Below are positions 23,294-31,574 of a stretch of DNA of 64,000 bases, one piece after another; position 1 is the stretch's first letter, and each line of letters begins with the position of its first letter. The stretch spans positions 62,001 through 126,000 of the forward strand of contig JANRID010000010.1 in assembly GCA_033765305.1 (NCBI GenBank), read 5' to 3'. The translations under genes and the position numbers were made by a program. This DNA comes from RDXT01 sp033765305. Lineage in GTDB: Bacteria > Bacteroidota > Bacteroidia > J057. Under the pieces are notes generated by a model that worked only from the letters and a program-made list of their open reading frames with translations, was not told where the DNA came from and did no database searches.

Positions 23294-24440
23294 AACTGAA
23301 GAGATCGCGGACCTTGGCGAAGAAGTTTTTCTGCTCGCGGGTGGCGTTGGGGGTGAAATTGTCTGAATCGCGGAAGTTCTCCAGAATGCGGCGCTCCTCG
23401 GAGCTCAGGCGTTCGGGTGTCCAGACATTGATGTGCACGAGCAGATCGCCGTTGCCGTAGCCGTAGATATTGGGCAGGCCCTTTCCTTTGAGGCGGACCA
23501 CCTTGCCGGGCTGCATGCCAGGCTCGATGGGGATGCGGAGCTTGCCGTTGAGGGTAGGCACCTCCACTTTGGCGCCGAGGGCAGCATCGGGGAAGCTGAT
23601 GAACAGATCGTGGATGAGGTCGTCGCCCTTGCGTTCAAAGAGGTCGTGCGGCTTTTCGATGATCTGAATCAGGAGGTTGCCGGCGGGGCCGCCGCGCAGG
23701 CCTACGTGGCCTTTGTACTCCATTTTCAGGTCCATGCCTTCCTGGATGCCGGCGGGAATCCGGACCTGCACGATGTCTTCCTTCTCTACACGGCCCTTGC
23801 CTTCGCAGACCTTGCAGGAGCGGGCGATAATTTTGCCTTCGCCCTGGCAGGTGGGGCAGGCGGTGACGACAATCTGCTGGAAGAAGCCGCCGCCTGCCTG
23901 CTGGCGGATTTCGCCGCGGCCGTTGCAGGTGGGGCAGGTGGAGTAGGCCGAGCCTTGCTCCGCGCCGGTGCCGCTGCAGGCCTCGCAGGCCATCTGGCGG
24001 GTGTATTTCAGCGTTTTTTCCACGCCCTGGGCAATCTGGTCCAGGGTGAGCTCCATGCGGATGCGGATGTCGGGACCTCGCTGGGCGCGGCGGCGCCGGC
24101 CGCCTCCGCCGCCGAAGAAGGAATCGAAGGGCGAGTCGTTGCCGAAAATGTCGCCGAACTGGGAGAAGATATCTTCGAACGAAGAGGCTCCGCCGTACCC
24201 GCCTCCGGCTGCGCCGCCCACGCCGGCATGGCCGAAGCGGTCGTAGCGCTCGCGCTTCTGCGGATCGCTGAGTACCTCGTAGGCCTCGGCCAGCTCCTTG
24301 AATTTGGCCTCCGCTTCTGCGTTTCCAGGGTTTTTGTCCGGGTGGTACTGAACGGCCAGCTTCCGGAAAGCTTTTTTCAGCTCATCCGGCGAGGCATTTT
24401 TCGCTACCCCCAGCACTTCGTAATAATCGCGTTTTGCCAT
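23283..24440 (-). CDS. dnaJ: Chaperone DnaJ
   Basis: A 385-aa type I J-protein that stimulates DnaK ATPase. J domain at residues 1-70 with the HPD motif (QYHPDKNPG), a Gly/Phe-rich region (about 75-110), then four CxxCxGxG zinc-finger repeats (CEACSGTG, CPTCNGRG, CPTCQGEG, CKVCEGKG), and the C-terminal substrate-binding domains. Full length. It follows grpE by six bases; dnaK is not in the window. Confidence 0.98.
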   Translation of the reverse strand: MAKRDYYEVLGVAKNASPDELKKAFRKLAVQYHPDKNPGNAEAEAKFKELAEAYEVLSDPQKRERYDRFGHAGVGGAAGGGYGGASSFEDIFSQFGDIFGNDSPFDSFFGGGGGRRRRAQRGPDIRIRMELTLDQIAQGVEKTLKYTRQMACEACSGTGAEQGSAYSTCPTCNGRGEIRQQAGGGFFQQIVVTACPTCQGEGKIIARSCKVCEGKGRVEKEDIVQVRIPAGIQEGMDLKMEYKGHVGLRGGPAGNLLIQIIEKPHDLFERKGDDLIHDLFISFPDAALGAKVEVPTLNGKLRIPIEPGMQPGKVVRLKGKGLPNIYGYGNGDLLVHINVWTPERLSSEERRILENFRDSDNFTPNATREQKNFFAKVRDLFSSGR

Positions 24441-24446
24441 GGCTGT

Positions 24447-25058
24447 TTATTCTCCCACAATCACTTTGCAGACCCGGATGACCTTATCTTTCAGGCGGTA
24501 GCCTTTTTCAGCCACATCGATGACGGTGCCTTTGCGCTCCGCATCCTCGACGGGCACAGCCGAAATGGCCTCGTGGAGCGCAGCGTCGAAGGCTTTGCCC
24601 ATGCTTTCGATCGGCTCCAGGCCGATTTTCTGCAGCTGTTTGTTCAGGCCGTGGCCTACGAGGGAGATGCCTTCCTTGATTGCTGCCAGATTGTCAGTTT
24701 TTTCGATTGCATCGAGGGTCCGGTCGAAGTTGTCGAGCACGGGCAGGAGATGCAGCACGAGTTCCTGGTTGGCGAAGCGGATTGCGTCGGCGGACTCGCG
24801 TTCTTTACGGCGTCGGAAATTGGAAAAATCCGCATTGAGCCGCATGACCTGGTCTTTGAGCTCTTCCGACTCCTGCTGCTGCTGCTGAATGCGGGCGTTG
24901 AGCACGCGGATCTGCTCCAGGGCTGCCTCCAGGCTATCGGGCTGCGGTTCTGCTGCGGGCTGTTCGGATGCCGGAATTTCGGATGCGTCAGCAGGCTGCT
25001 GGTCGATCTGGGCTTCTGCTTCAGGCTGTACTTCGGTCATATTCGGATCTTGTGCCAT
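24447..25058 (-). CDS. grpE: Nucleotide exchange factor GrpE
   Basis: A 203-aa dimeric nucleotide exchange factor for DnaK. Residues 1-50 are acidic and Pro/Ala/Gln-rich; 50-90 form the long dimerising helix (with a Q-run QQQQQ). The conserved FRRRKERE and HLLPVLDNFDRTL blocks and the beta-wing ending GYRLKDKVIRVCKVIVGE are typical. First gene of a grpE-dnaJ operon. Confidence 0.98.
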   Translation of the reverse strand: MAQDPNMTEVQPEAEAQIDQQPADASEIPASEQPAAEPQPDSLEAALEQIRVLNARIQQQQQESEELKDQVMRLNADFSNFRRRKERESADAIRFANQELVLHLLPVLDNFDRTLDAIEKTDNLAAIKEGISLVGHGLNKQLQKIGLEPIESMGKAFDAALHEAISAVPVEDAERKGTVIDVAEKGYRLKDKVIRVCKVIVGE

Positions 25059-25085
25059 AGGATCAGCGGTCTCGGTATATATACA

Positions 25086-25112
25086 ATCCAGCCGGCGGAA
25101 AGCCGGCTGGAT
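25086..25112 (-). terminator. 11-bp perfect hairpin between thioredoxin gene and grpE
   Basis: ATCCAGCCGGC (25086-25096), loop GGAAA, GCCGGCTGGAT (25102-25112). In the direction of both neighbouring genes it is followed by TGTATATATACC. Probably ends the thioredoxin transcript, but as it is 28 bases from grpE it could also act in the grpE leader. Confidence 0.55.
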
Positions 25113-25135
25113 ATGCTGTTCACATTGTATGCCAG

Positions 25136-25148
25136 TGACAACCTGTCA
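25136..25148. promoter_or_regulatory. TGACA-N3-TGTCA dyad upstream of grpE
   Basis: Perfect 5-bp arms (TGACA, TGTCA on both strands) with a three-base spacer, 78 bases upstream of grpE and 27 bases after the thioredoxin stop. On the minus strand a TTGACA lies at the left arm, with TACAAT 14 bases further. This is not a CIRCE element. Possible operator of the chaperone operon; unproven. Confidence 0.3.
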
Positions 25149-25174
25149 AGGTCGGTCTGCCAGAATGAGCGGAT

Positions 25175-25711
25175 TCAGCGGGGCTGCCAGCTGCGCTGGT
25201 AGGCTTCCCAGGAGGTGGTTTTATAGGCATCTTCTGCCAGAAACGCCAGGATGGGCAGCATGCCGTCCGCGTTCTGATAGCCGGGGACAGACGTAATCAG
25301 CCCCAGGCCGGCATCGAGGAACACCGTGGTGGGATAGGAAGGGCGGCCGTTGGTGAGGCGGAGGGCAAGCTCGTGCACGCCCCGGCTGCCGTTGGCGAGG
25401 TATTTGAAAGTCGTGCCGCCGAGCATCACTTCCGCGTGCTGCTCAGCGTTGAATTTGACTGCGTGGTAATGGGTGTTGATGTACTTGGCCACCCGCTCCT
25501 GGGCGTAGGTGTCCTTATCCATTTTTTTGCACCATCCGCACCAGTCGGTGTAGAGGTCCACGAGAATTTTTTTGCCGTCCTGGGCAGAGAGGCTGGCTGC
25601 CTCCTCGATGCTCACCCAGCGGATGGTCTCCGGAGCCTGCGCGAAGGACGAGGCTGCCCACATCAGCAGCCCGGTCAGGGCGAGGCTGCGCGAAGTCGTT
25701 CGGATTGTCAT
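25175..25711 (-). CDS. Periplasmic thioredoxin-fold protein (DUF255-like)
   Basis: A 178-aa exported protein with a signal peptide (residues 1-25) and a thioredoxin active site, DWCGWCKKM (C58, C61). The following DTYAQERVAKYINTHYHAVKFN and RPSYPTTVFLD (cis-Pro region) fit this family. It likely acts as a disulfide reductase or cytochrome maturation helper outside the cytoplasm. The start at 25711 is chosen because the longer frame upstream has no signal peptide. Confidence 0.88.
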   Translation of the reverse strand: MTIRTTSRSLALTGLLMWAASSFAQAPETIRWVSIEEAASLSAQDGKKILVDLYTDWCGWCKKMDKDTYAQERVAKYINTHYHAVKFNAEQHAEVMLGGTTFKYLANGSRGVHELALRLTNGRPSYPTTVFLDAGLGLITSVPGYQNADGMLPILAFLAEDAYKTTSWEAYQRSWQPR

Positions 25712-25823
25712 GGTACTTTCAGGTTTACGTTCCTGCAAGATACGAAAAAAATGCGGGGAGGATCTGTAACTCCGGTTGCAAAGGGCAGGGGCGTAAGATC
25801 CGGGCATAAATCGGGGGCTGGCA

Positions 25824-28205
25824 TCAGGGAAGGGAAATCTGCTGCGTGCCGGGTTTGAGGGAGATCTGTTTGTCATTCCAGATCAGCACGCCGGGGATGC
25901 CGGGCGGGAGTTCGACGGTGCCGGCGAGGCGTCCGTTTTCATGGCGGAGGGCAGCGCGGATCATGCCGGCGGGGTGGGGCATGCGGGCATCGAATTCGGG
26001 CAGCGGGCCGAATGCGGGGCGGATGCTCACCGAGGCGAATCCTGGCGCAGCGGGCCGGATGCCGGCGGTGGTCGCCAGCAGCTGGTAGACCGGGGCGGCG
26101 CTCCAGGCGTGGCAGTCGGAGCGGGTCGGTTCGGGATTTTCGGCAAAGGTGGTGAGGCCGATGGCCAGCATGTCCTCCCAGGGTTTCAGCTCGGCGACGA
26201 GGCGGCTGCCGAGCCCGGTCTGGTACAGCGCTTCGAAGAGGTAGAAGCGGAAATAAAAAGTTGCCTGGGTGATGCTGGTATCGGCGGCAGCGCGGAGCAG
26301 GAGGCCGGGCTGTTCCCGTTCCGGCACGGCATCGGTCAGCACGGCCAGGATGTTGGCGTGCTGGCTGAAGTGCTGCTTGTCCGGGGTATCGGAAAGCAGG
26401 CGGCGGCCCGGATCCCAGCAGGCTTGGTAGGCAGCGGCCACGATGTCCGCCGCCTGGCGGCGGTAGCGGGCAGCGGTTTTGCGGTCGCCCCATGTTTCGG
26501 CCAGGTCGGCAGCCTGGCGGAGGGTGTAGGCATACTGCAGGGAGAGGATGGAGGAGCCGCCGGCAGCAACTCCGGGCGGCACGCCGCCCATGCGGGTCTC
26601 CTCTTCCCAAGGCCATGACCAGTCCACAAAATTCCACCATTCCACCCGGCCGAGCAGGCCGTCGGGCCGCCGCCGGGCCTCGAACCACTTCAGAATATCG
26701 CGGACGCCCTCCGCATGCTGCGCAACGAAGGCGGCATCCGGGCGGTGCATCCAGTAGTCGTGCAGCATCGAAATCCAGAACAGGGAATACGTGGGAATAA
26801 TCTGCGGATCGGCGCTGGGGTAGCGGCTTTGGGTAAGCCCTTCGGGGATAAAGGAATGGGCGTAATCTGTAATGGCTTTCCGCATCAGACGGTCGTCGCC
26901 GGATACGTAGAGGGAAATCAGGGCCTGAATTCGGGTATCGCCCACGTACTGGAGCTGTTCGTAGTAGGGGCAGTCGAAATAGCTTTCGCCGGCGCAGAGG
27001 CGCGCTGTGCGCCATCCGGTGCGCCAGATCGGGCCGATGCTGGGATACGGGGACTGAAAAGCCGCTTTTTCCTCAAACGGATAGCCGGTAAACGTGCCGA
27101 AGAGGTCCTGAATCACCAGCGGCTGATCGCCGGTCCGGATATCGAGCTGCACGTAGCGGTAGCTGCGCCACCAGAGGGGGCGGTAGCGGCGGCCTTCGCC
27201 GCCGTCGGGCAGGAAGCGGTCCTGCAGGCCGATGATGTGCTTGCCGGCGATGGAATCGCGGTGGCCTTTTTCGCGGCGGTCGTCGATGAGGGCTTCGGCG
27301 TAGGTGAGGGTAATTTCGGCGCCCTGGCCGCCGCTGAGGGTCAGTTCGGGATAAGCATTGGTCTGCTGCCCATGGTCGAGCAGCAGACGGGCCTGGGTGC
27401 GGGGCGGCACGGTGAGGGGCTGCACCCCCTGGACAAAGGCAGGGGGCGGCACCGGGATTCCTTCGCTGCGCCGCACCGCCGCAAAGCGCTCGGTGCGCTC
27501 CTCCATGAGCGGAATTTCCCTGGGCGTCAGAATCCAGTTGCCGTCGGTGCCTACGCCGCGCGGCTTGGCGGTAAACCACATCCGCCGCGCTGCCGGCCAT
27601 TGCCGGTCGTCGTAGTCCGGATCTTCCCAGCCCCAGGGATAGGCGCTGCCCTGCACTTCATCGCCGTCGCCGGTGACGATATAGGTCTGCAGGAGGCCGC
27701 GGTCCGGCGGCAGGGGCCGGTAGGCGGGGTTTTCCAGGACCTTCCAGGCAGGGCCTGTATTGACGATTTCCTCCGCCGGGCTGTTGCCCTGCATGATGAA
27801 TCCTGTCTGGAAGCTCATCTGGGCGAAGGGTTTGCCTTCCCCGGCATTCCAGACCAGCGCAGCCAGCACATTGCGTCCGGGCTGGAGCCAGGGGGCCAGG
27901 TCGATGGTTTCAAAGTACCAGTTCATGGGGTCGCTCCGCGCCGGGCCGAGACAGACCGGCACGCCGTTGACGAAGAGGCGGTAGCGGTTGTCGGCCGAGA
28001 CGTGGATGATAAAGCTTCCGGGTTTGGCAGCTAGGGAGAAGCTGTGCCGGAAGTGGTAGACTCCGTACCCGGTGGCGGAGGCGCCGGGCGGCATGATCCA
28101 CTGGGCGGACCAGCCCTGGGTGAGCAATTCAGGGCGAATCTGCGGCTGGGCCCGGAGGGGCAGCGTCAGCAGCAGGATGGCGGACAGAAGCGAGGTGCGT
28201 AGCAT
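25824..28205 (-). CDS. GH78-type alpha-L-rhamnosidase
   Basis: A 793-aa secreted glycoside hydrolase. Signal peptide (residues 1-20). An N-terminal jelly-roll domain (about 30-150) contains SADNRYRLFVNGVPV, then a linker and an (alpha/alpha)6 catalytic barrel with SYFDCPYYEQLQYVGDTRI, the hallmark catalytic block of GH78. A C-terminal beta domain ends the protein. It probably cleaves rhamnose from plant or bacterial polysaccharides. No SusC/D pair is next to it. Confidence 0.9.
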   Translation of the reverse strand: MLRTSLLSAILLLTLPLRAQPQIRPELLTQGWSAQWIMPPGASATGYGVYHFRHSFSLAAKPGSFIIHVSADNRYRLFVNGVPVCLGPARSDPMNWYFETIDLAPWLQPGRNVLAALVWNAGEGKPFAQMSFQTGFIMQGNSPAEEIVNTGPAWKVLENPAYRPLPPDRGLLQTYIVTGDGDEVQGSAYPWGWEDPDYDDRQWPAARRMWFTAKPRGVGTDGNWILTPREIPLMEERTERFAAVRRSEGIPVPPPAFVQGVQPLTVPPRTQARLLLDHGQQTNAYPELTLSGGQGAEITLTYAEALIDDRREKGHRDSIAGKHIIGLQDRFLPDGGEGRRYRPLWWRSYRYVQLDIRTGDQPLVIQDLFGTFTGYPFEEKAAFQSPYPSIGPIWRTGWRTARLCAGESYFDCPYYEQLQYVGDTRIQALISLYVSGDDRLMRKAITDYAHSFIPEGLTQSRYPSADPQIIPTYSLFWISMLHDYWMHRPDAAFVAQHAEGVRDILKWFEARRRPDGLLGRVEWWNFVDWSWPWEEETRMGGVPPGVAAGGSSILSLQYAYTLRQAADLAETWGDRKTAARYRRQAADIVAAAYQACWDPGRRLLSDTPDKQHFSQHANILAVLTDAVPEREQPGLLLRAAADTSITQATFYFRFYLFEALYQTGLGSRLVAELKPWEDMLAIGLTTFAENPEPTRSDCHAWSAAPVYQLLATTAGIRPAAPGFASVSIRPAFGPLPEFDARMPHPAGMIRAALRHENGRLAGTVELPPGIPGVLIWNDKQISLKPGTQQISLP

Positions 28206-28271
28206 AGCTCAAGATAGCAGAAAAGCCGTGCAGCCGGAAGCTGCGGGCATCCTGCACTGTGCTGGTGCGGC

Positions 28272-28838
28272 TCAGGGCTGTTTCCAGCCGTCATCCTGGG
28301 CGTCGGGGATGCCGGGGAGGGGCTGCGCTTCAATTTTTTCCCTGAACAGGAAGCGGATCATCTCGATGCGGACAGACGCGGGCCGCTGCGGCTCGTAGCG
28401 GACCTCGCAGATGAAATTCAGGATTCCTGCCGGGAAATTGAAGGAGGTATTGACGCCGGCCAGGGGAAAGCGGTCGGCGATGAGAGATTCCACTTCGTGC
28501 TGGAAGGCAGGATATTCAGGGTGCTGCCACAGGGCGCGCCGGAGGATGCGGTGAAACTGCCGGACCCAGAACGAGTCGGCAGGGGTGACCAGCGCTGGTT
28601 CGAGCAGGAGGGTAAAGATGGTATGGTGGCGGGTGCAGCCATGCTGGGCGATGGAGAGCGTCATGCCGGGGCCCATCGGCGCCACTTCGAGGTGTGCGGC
28701 AGAGTCCCAGGTATGGCTGCTGAAGTAGGGGTTGAAGCGGCGGATGACAGGCTGGAGGTCTTCGGCGCGGATGCGGCATTCGCCGGGCTGGCTGAGGGCG
28801 GCAGCGGGTGCGAGCATCAGCCAGATGCAGGCGGTCAT
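28272..28838 (-). CDS. Secreted protein of unknown function
   Basis: A 188-aa protein from ATG 28838, giving a good signal peptide (MTACIWLMLAPAAALSQ). An in-frame Met 28 codons earlier would add a basic leader over the poly-C/G palindrome and is unlikely. The mature part has two Cys (GECRIR, HGCTRH) and a closing Cys-containing strand (LNFICEVRYEP). I do not recognise a family. Separated from the rhamnosidase by 66 bases, same strand. Confidence 0.65.
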   Translation of the reverse strand: MTACIWLMLAPAAALSQPGECRIRAEDLQPVIRRFNPYFSSHTWDSAAHLEVAPMGPGMTLSIAQHGCTRHHTIFTLLLEPALVTPADSFWVRQFHRILRRALWQHPEYPAFQHEVESLIADRFPLAGVNTSFNFPAGILNFICEVRYEPQRPASVRIEMIRFLFREKIEAQPLPGIPDAQDDGWKQP

Positions 28839-28864
28839 CCATCGGCTTCGCCGGGCGGATCGCT

Positions 28865-28895
28865 CCCCCCCTGCGCCCCCCCTTTCCAGGGGGGG
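28865..28895. repeat. C7/C7/G7 palindromic tract
   Basis: Two C7 runs (28865-28871 and 28876-28882) and a G7 run (28889-28895); the second C-run and the G-run form a 7-bp stem over TTTCCA. It lies between the glycosyltransferase stop and the downstream gene. Confidence 0.6.
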
Positions 28896-28918
28896 AAGCC
28901 TCCGCCGCCCCGCCTGCT

Positions 28919-30907
28919 TCATCCGGCCCCTCCCTCCTCCGGCGCCCGCAGGCTGCGCCAGCCATGCAGCACGATATCCAGATCCAGCTCCCAGCCTGCC
29001 GCCGCCGCGTACTGCGCATCCAGCGGGCCCAGGGGCAGATCTGCCGGCGCATCCGGCCGGCGGTCGCGCAGCGACAGCAGGCCGGGCCGCAGGCGCGGCA
29101 GCCCGGCGGGCGCCGGCTGCGCGTAGCCCACCAGGTGGGCCTGTCCCCGCAGCACGGTCCAGAGGCCGCGCCAGGCCGAAGCCGGGCGCCGCAGCGCCGG
29201 CGCCAGCAGCGGAAAGAGCAGCAGCAGCGCCGCACTGCCCAGCGGATCCATCCAGCGCTTATAGCCCGTCAGGCGGCGGCGAAGCGCCGCTGCATCATCC
29301 GGCGCCTGGGACCAGGGGCGGATCACCGTATGCGGCGCAATCAGAAACTCCGAATCCGGCGGCAGGATCTTGCCCGGCATCCCGCTTCCGTGGAGGCGTT
29401 CGAGCAGCGTCAGGGCCTCGCCCGTCTCCGCGCCGAAAGCCAGCACCCATTCATCCGCGCGGTAGAGCGCCCCTACGGCCAGCAGATCCGCCGGGCGGCC
29501 CAGCCAGGCCAGATCCGGCAGCTCCGCCGAAGGCGCCTCCGACACATAGCCCAGCACCTCCGCCGGGTAGCGGAGCCTGCCGAAAATCAGCCCCGCCGCG
29601 CGGCGGATCTCGGCGGGCGTGCCTGCAATCACCACCCGGCGGCGGTTTTCCTCCGTAAAGAAAAACCGCCCCTGCGCCTTGCGGCTCAGCAGCCCGCGCG
29701 TCGCGATGGCGATCAGCATCGTAAACACCGCCGAGAGGCCCACGATCGCCCGCGAAAAATTCTGCACAAAGGGAAACATATACGTCGCCGTCGCGATGGC
29801 GATAAAGCCCCAGAACGGCGCCACCGCCAGCGGCTTCAGGCGGTAGGGCTTTCGGTAGGCCCCATGCAGCCAGAGCAGGCCTACAAACACAGCGGCATAC
29901 ACCGGCAGGTACACCTGCGTAAACACCGGCGGGTAGGCCCCGCCCTCGATATATTTCACATAATGTTCCCAGTAGGCCTGGATTCCGTACATCAGGGCAT
30001 AGATCAGGCCGCCTTCCAGCAGCGGAAACCCGGCGCGCAGCGCCAGCCGGCGCAGAATCGCCGCCACTGCCCGGACATACACCGCCAGATGCACCGCCGC
30101 GATAAACCAGCGCTGCCGCTGCCCGCCGAAATGCTTGCGGGCAAAAATGATCATCGCCTGGTAAAACACCCGGACATAATTCAGGCTGCCCTTCTTCGTG
30201 CTTTCGCCCTTGTAGTGCAGGATCGGCGCATCGGCCAGGTAGTAGTTGCGGAACCCGGCCAGCGTGACGCGGTAGGAGAGGTCGATATCCTCGCCGTACA
30301 TAAAAAACGCCTCATCCAGCCCGCCGATGCGGTCCGTGAGCGACTTGCGCAGCCACATGCAGGCTCCGGAAAGCACCTCCACCGCGTGGTTCTGCTTCGG
30401 ATCGAGGTAGGTGAGATGGTACTGGCCGAAGCGGCGGCTGCGGGGAAACAGAGCTGAAAGGCCGAAAATCTTGTAAAACGACACCCAGGGCGTAGGCAGC
30501 GCCCGTTTCGACTCCGGCAGAAATGTGCCCGTACCGTCGATCATGCGGACCCCCATCGCCCCCGCATCCGGGTGCGCATCCAGAAACGCGATGCAGCGGC
30601 GGAACGTATCCGGCGGCACCAGCGTATCGGGGTTGAGCAGCAGCAGGTACGTGCCCGAAGCGGCGGCAATGCCCTGGTTATTCGCCTTCGAAAAACCCGG
30701 ATTGTCCTGATTGGCAATCAGATGCACCCGGTCTCCAAAGCGCTCGCGGATCATCTCCAGGCTGTCGTCCGAGGAATGGTTATCCACCACGATCACCTCG
30801 CCCCGCAGCCCCTCCAGTGCCCGGAACACCGAAGCCAGGCACTGCTCCAGGAAGTGCCGGACATTGTAGTTGACGATGATGACGGACAGTTGAACAGGAG
30901 CCTCCAA
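28919..30907 (-). CDS. Bifunctional GT2 glycosyltransferase with sugar-transferase-like C-terminus
   Basis: A 662-aa membrane protein. Residues 1-260 form a GT2 (GT-A) domain: SVIIVNYNVRHFLEQC, LLNPDTLVPP (DxD-like) and GGLDEAFFMYGEDIDL. A short stretch of hydrophobic helices (about 300-400) follows. Then a Rossmann-like segment (VVIAGTPAEIRRAAGLI) and a terminal LTGYKRWMDPLGSAALLL block resembling the start of a polyprenyl-phosphate sugar transferase, which ends early. No ATG is available before SVIIVNYN; TTG 30907 is the only reasonable start. It probably initiates or extends a surface glycan. Truncation of the sugar transferase is likely but not certain. Confidence 0.75.
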   Translation of the reverse strand: MEAPVQLSVIIVNYNVRHFLEQCLASVFRALEGLRGEVIVVDNHSSDDSLEMIRERFGDRVHLIANQDNPGFSKANNQGIAAASGTYLLLLNPDTLVPPDTFRRCIAFLDAHPDAGAMGVRMIDGTGTFLPESKRALPTPWVSFYKIFGLSALFPRSRRFGQYHLTYLDPKQNHAVEVLSGACMWLRKSLTDRIGGLDEAFFMYGEDIDLSYRVTLAGFRNYYLADAPILHYKGESTKKGSLNYVRVFYQAMIIFARKHFGGQRQRWFIAAVHLAVYVRAVAAILRRLALRAGFPLLEGGLIYALMYGIQAYWEHYVKYIEGGAYPPVFTQVYLPVYAAVFVGLLWLHGAYRKPYRLKPLAVAPFWGFIAIATATYMFPFVQNFSRAIVGLSAVFTMLIAIATRGLLSRKAQGRFFFTEENRRRVVIAGTPAEIRRAAGLIFGRLRYPAEVLGYVSEAPSAELPDLAWLGRPADLLAVGALYRADEWVLAFGAETGEALTLLERLHGSGMPGKILPPDSEFLIAPHTVIRPWSQAPDDAAALRRRLTGYKRWMDPLGSAALLLLFPLLAPALRRPASAWRGLWTVLRGQAHLVGYAQPAPAGLPRLRPGLLSLRDRRPDAPADLPLGPLDAQYAAAAGWELDLDIVLHGWRSLRAPEEGGAG

Positions 30908-30959
30908 GGGACAGCGTTAAGCGCGTGCAAATTAGGCAATCTGCCGCCGGAAACCAGCA

Positions 30960-31574
30960 TCAGCCGGCGAGGCCGGGATCGTTCTCGTAGGCCGAGCCGA
31001 TCCGGCAGAGCTGGTCGAGCAGCTCGGCAAACAGGTCATAGAGATCGCGGAGCTGCTGCAGGTCCGTGACGATGCCCGGCGTGCGGAACACCAGCTCGCT
31101 CTGCCCCTCGTGCCAGGGATCGGTGACCCAGGAATCATCGACGATATTCTGCAGATAAATTTCCGGCTGCCAGGAAATAATCTGCCGGAGCCTGGGGCTG
31201 GCGAAAAGCGCCTGCAGCTTGCGCTCGTCGTTGCCCTGGATGATAAAATCATCGTCGAACTCCGGATAGCCCACGATCACATCCTGCCCGTCCCCAAGCC
31301 TGGCGGCCTGCCTGAACGAAGCGGCGAGGCTGCGGCGGAAGATGCGGAAGAAAAAGCTGTCGCTGTTGAGATAATTGGCCCGGATGCGGGTATAGGACGG
31401 CTGTTTCGACGGCTTGATGGTGTCGATCACGATGGTCCAGTGCAGATGCCGGGCGCGGACCATCGACGGCTTGCGGAGGCCGCGTTTGGGGATAAACTGC
31501 CCGCCGAGCGCCTCGCTCAGCTGCTGCCAGACCGCCTCTTTGGACGGGCCGAACCATTCGCGCAGGACACTCAT
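30960..31574 (-). CDS. Conserved protein, DUF3137-like
   Basis: A 204-aa cytoplasmic protein without signal peptide. The block around YPEFDDDFIIQGNDERKLQALF resembles the core of DUF3137 proteins, where the motif D-P-E-F-D-x-x-F-x-V-x-G/N-D is conserved. Function unknown. The start overlaps the PorV-like gene by four bases (ATGA), so it is translated in a coupled way with it. Confidence 0.65.
   Translation of the reverse strand: MSVLREWFGPSKEAVWQQLSEALGGQFIPKRGLRKPSMVRARHLHWTIVIDTIKPSKQPSYTRIRANYLNSDSFFFRIFRRSLAASFRQAARLGDGQDVIVGYPEFDDDFIIQGNDERKLQALFASPRLRQIISWQPEIYLQNIVDDSWVTDPWHEGQSELVFRTPGIVTDLQQLRDLYDLFAELLDQLCRIGSAYENDPGLAG

Noticed and set aside
25059..25174. CIRCE element upstream of grpE
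   Set aside because: No TTAGCACTC-N9-GAGTGCTAA pattern; only an unrelated TGACA-N3-TGTCA dyad and a hairpin.
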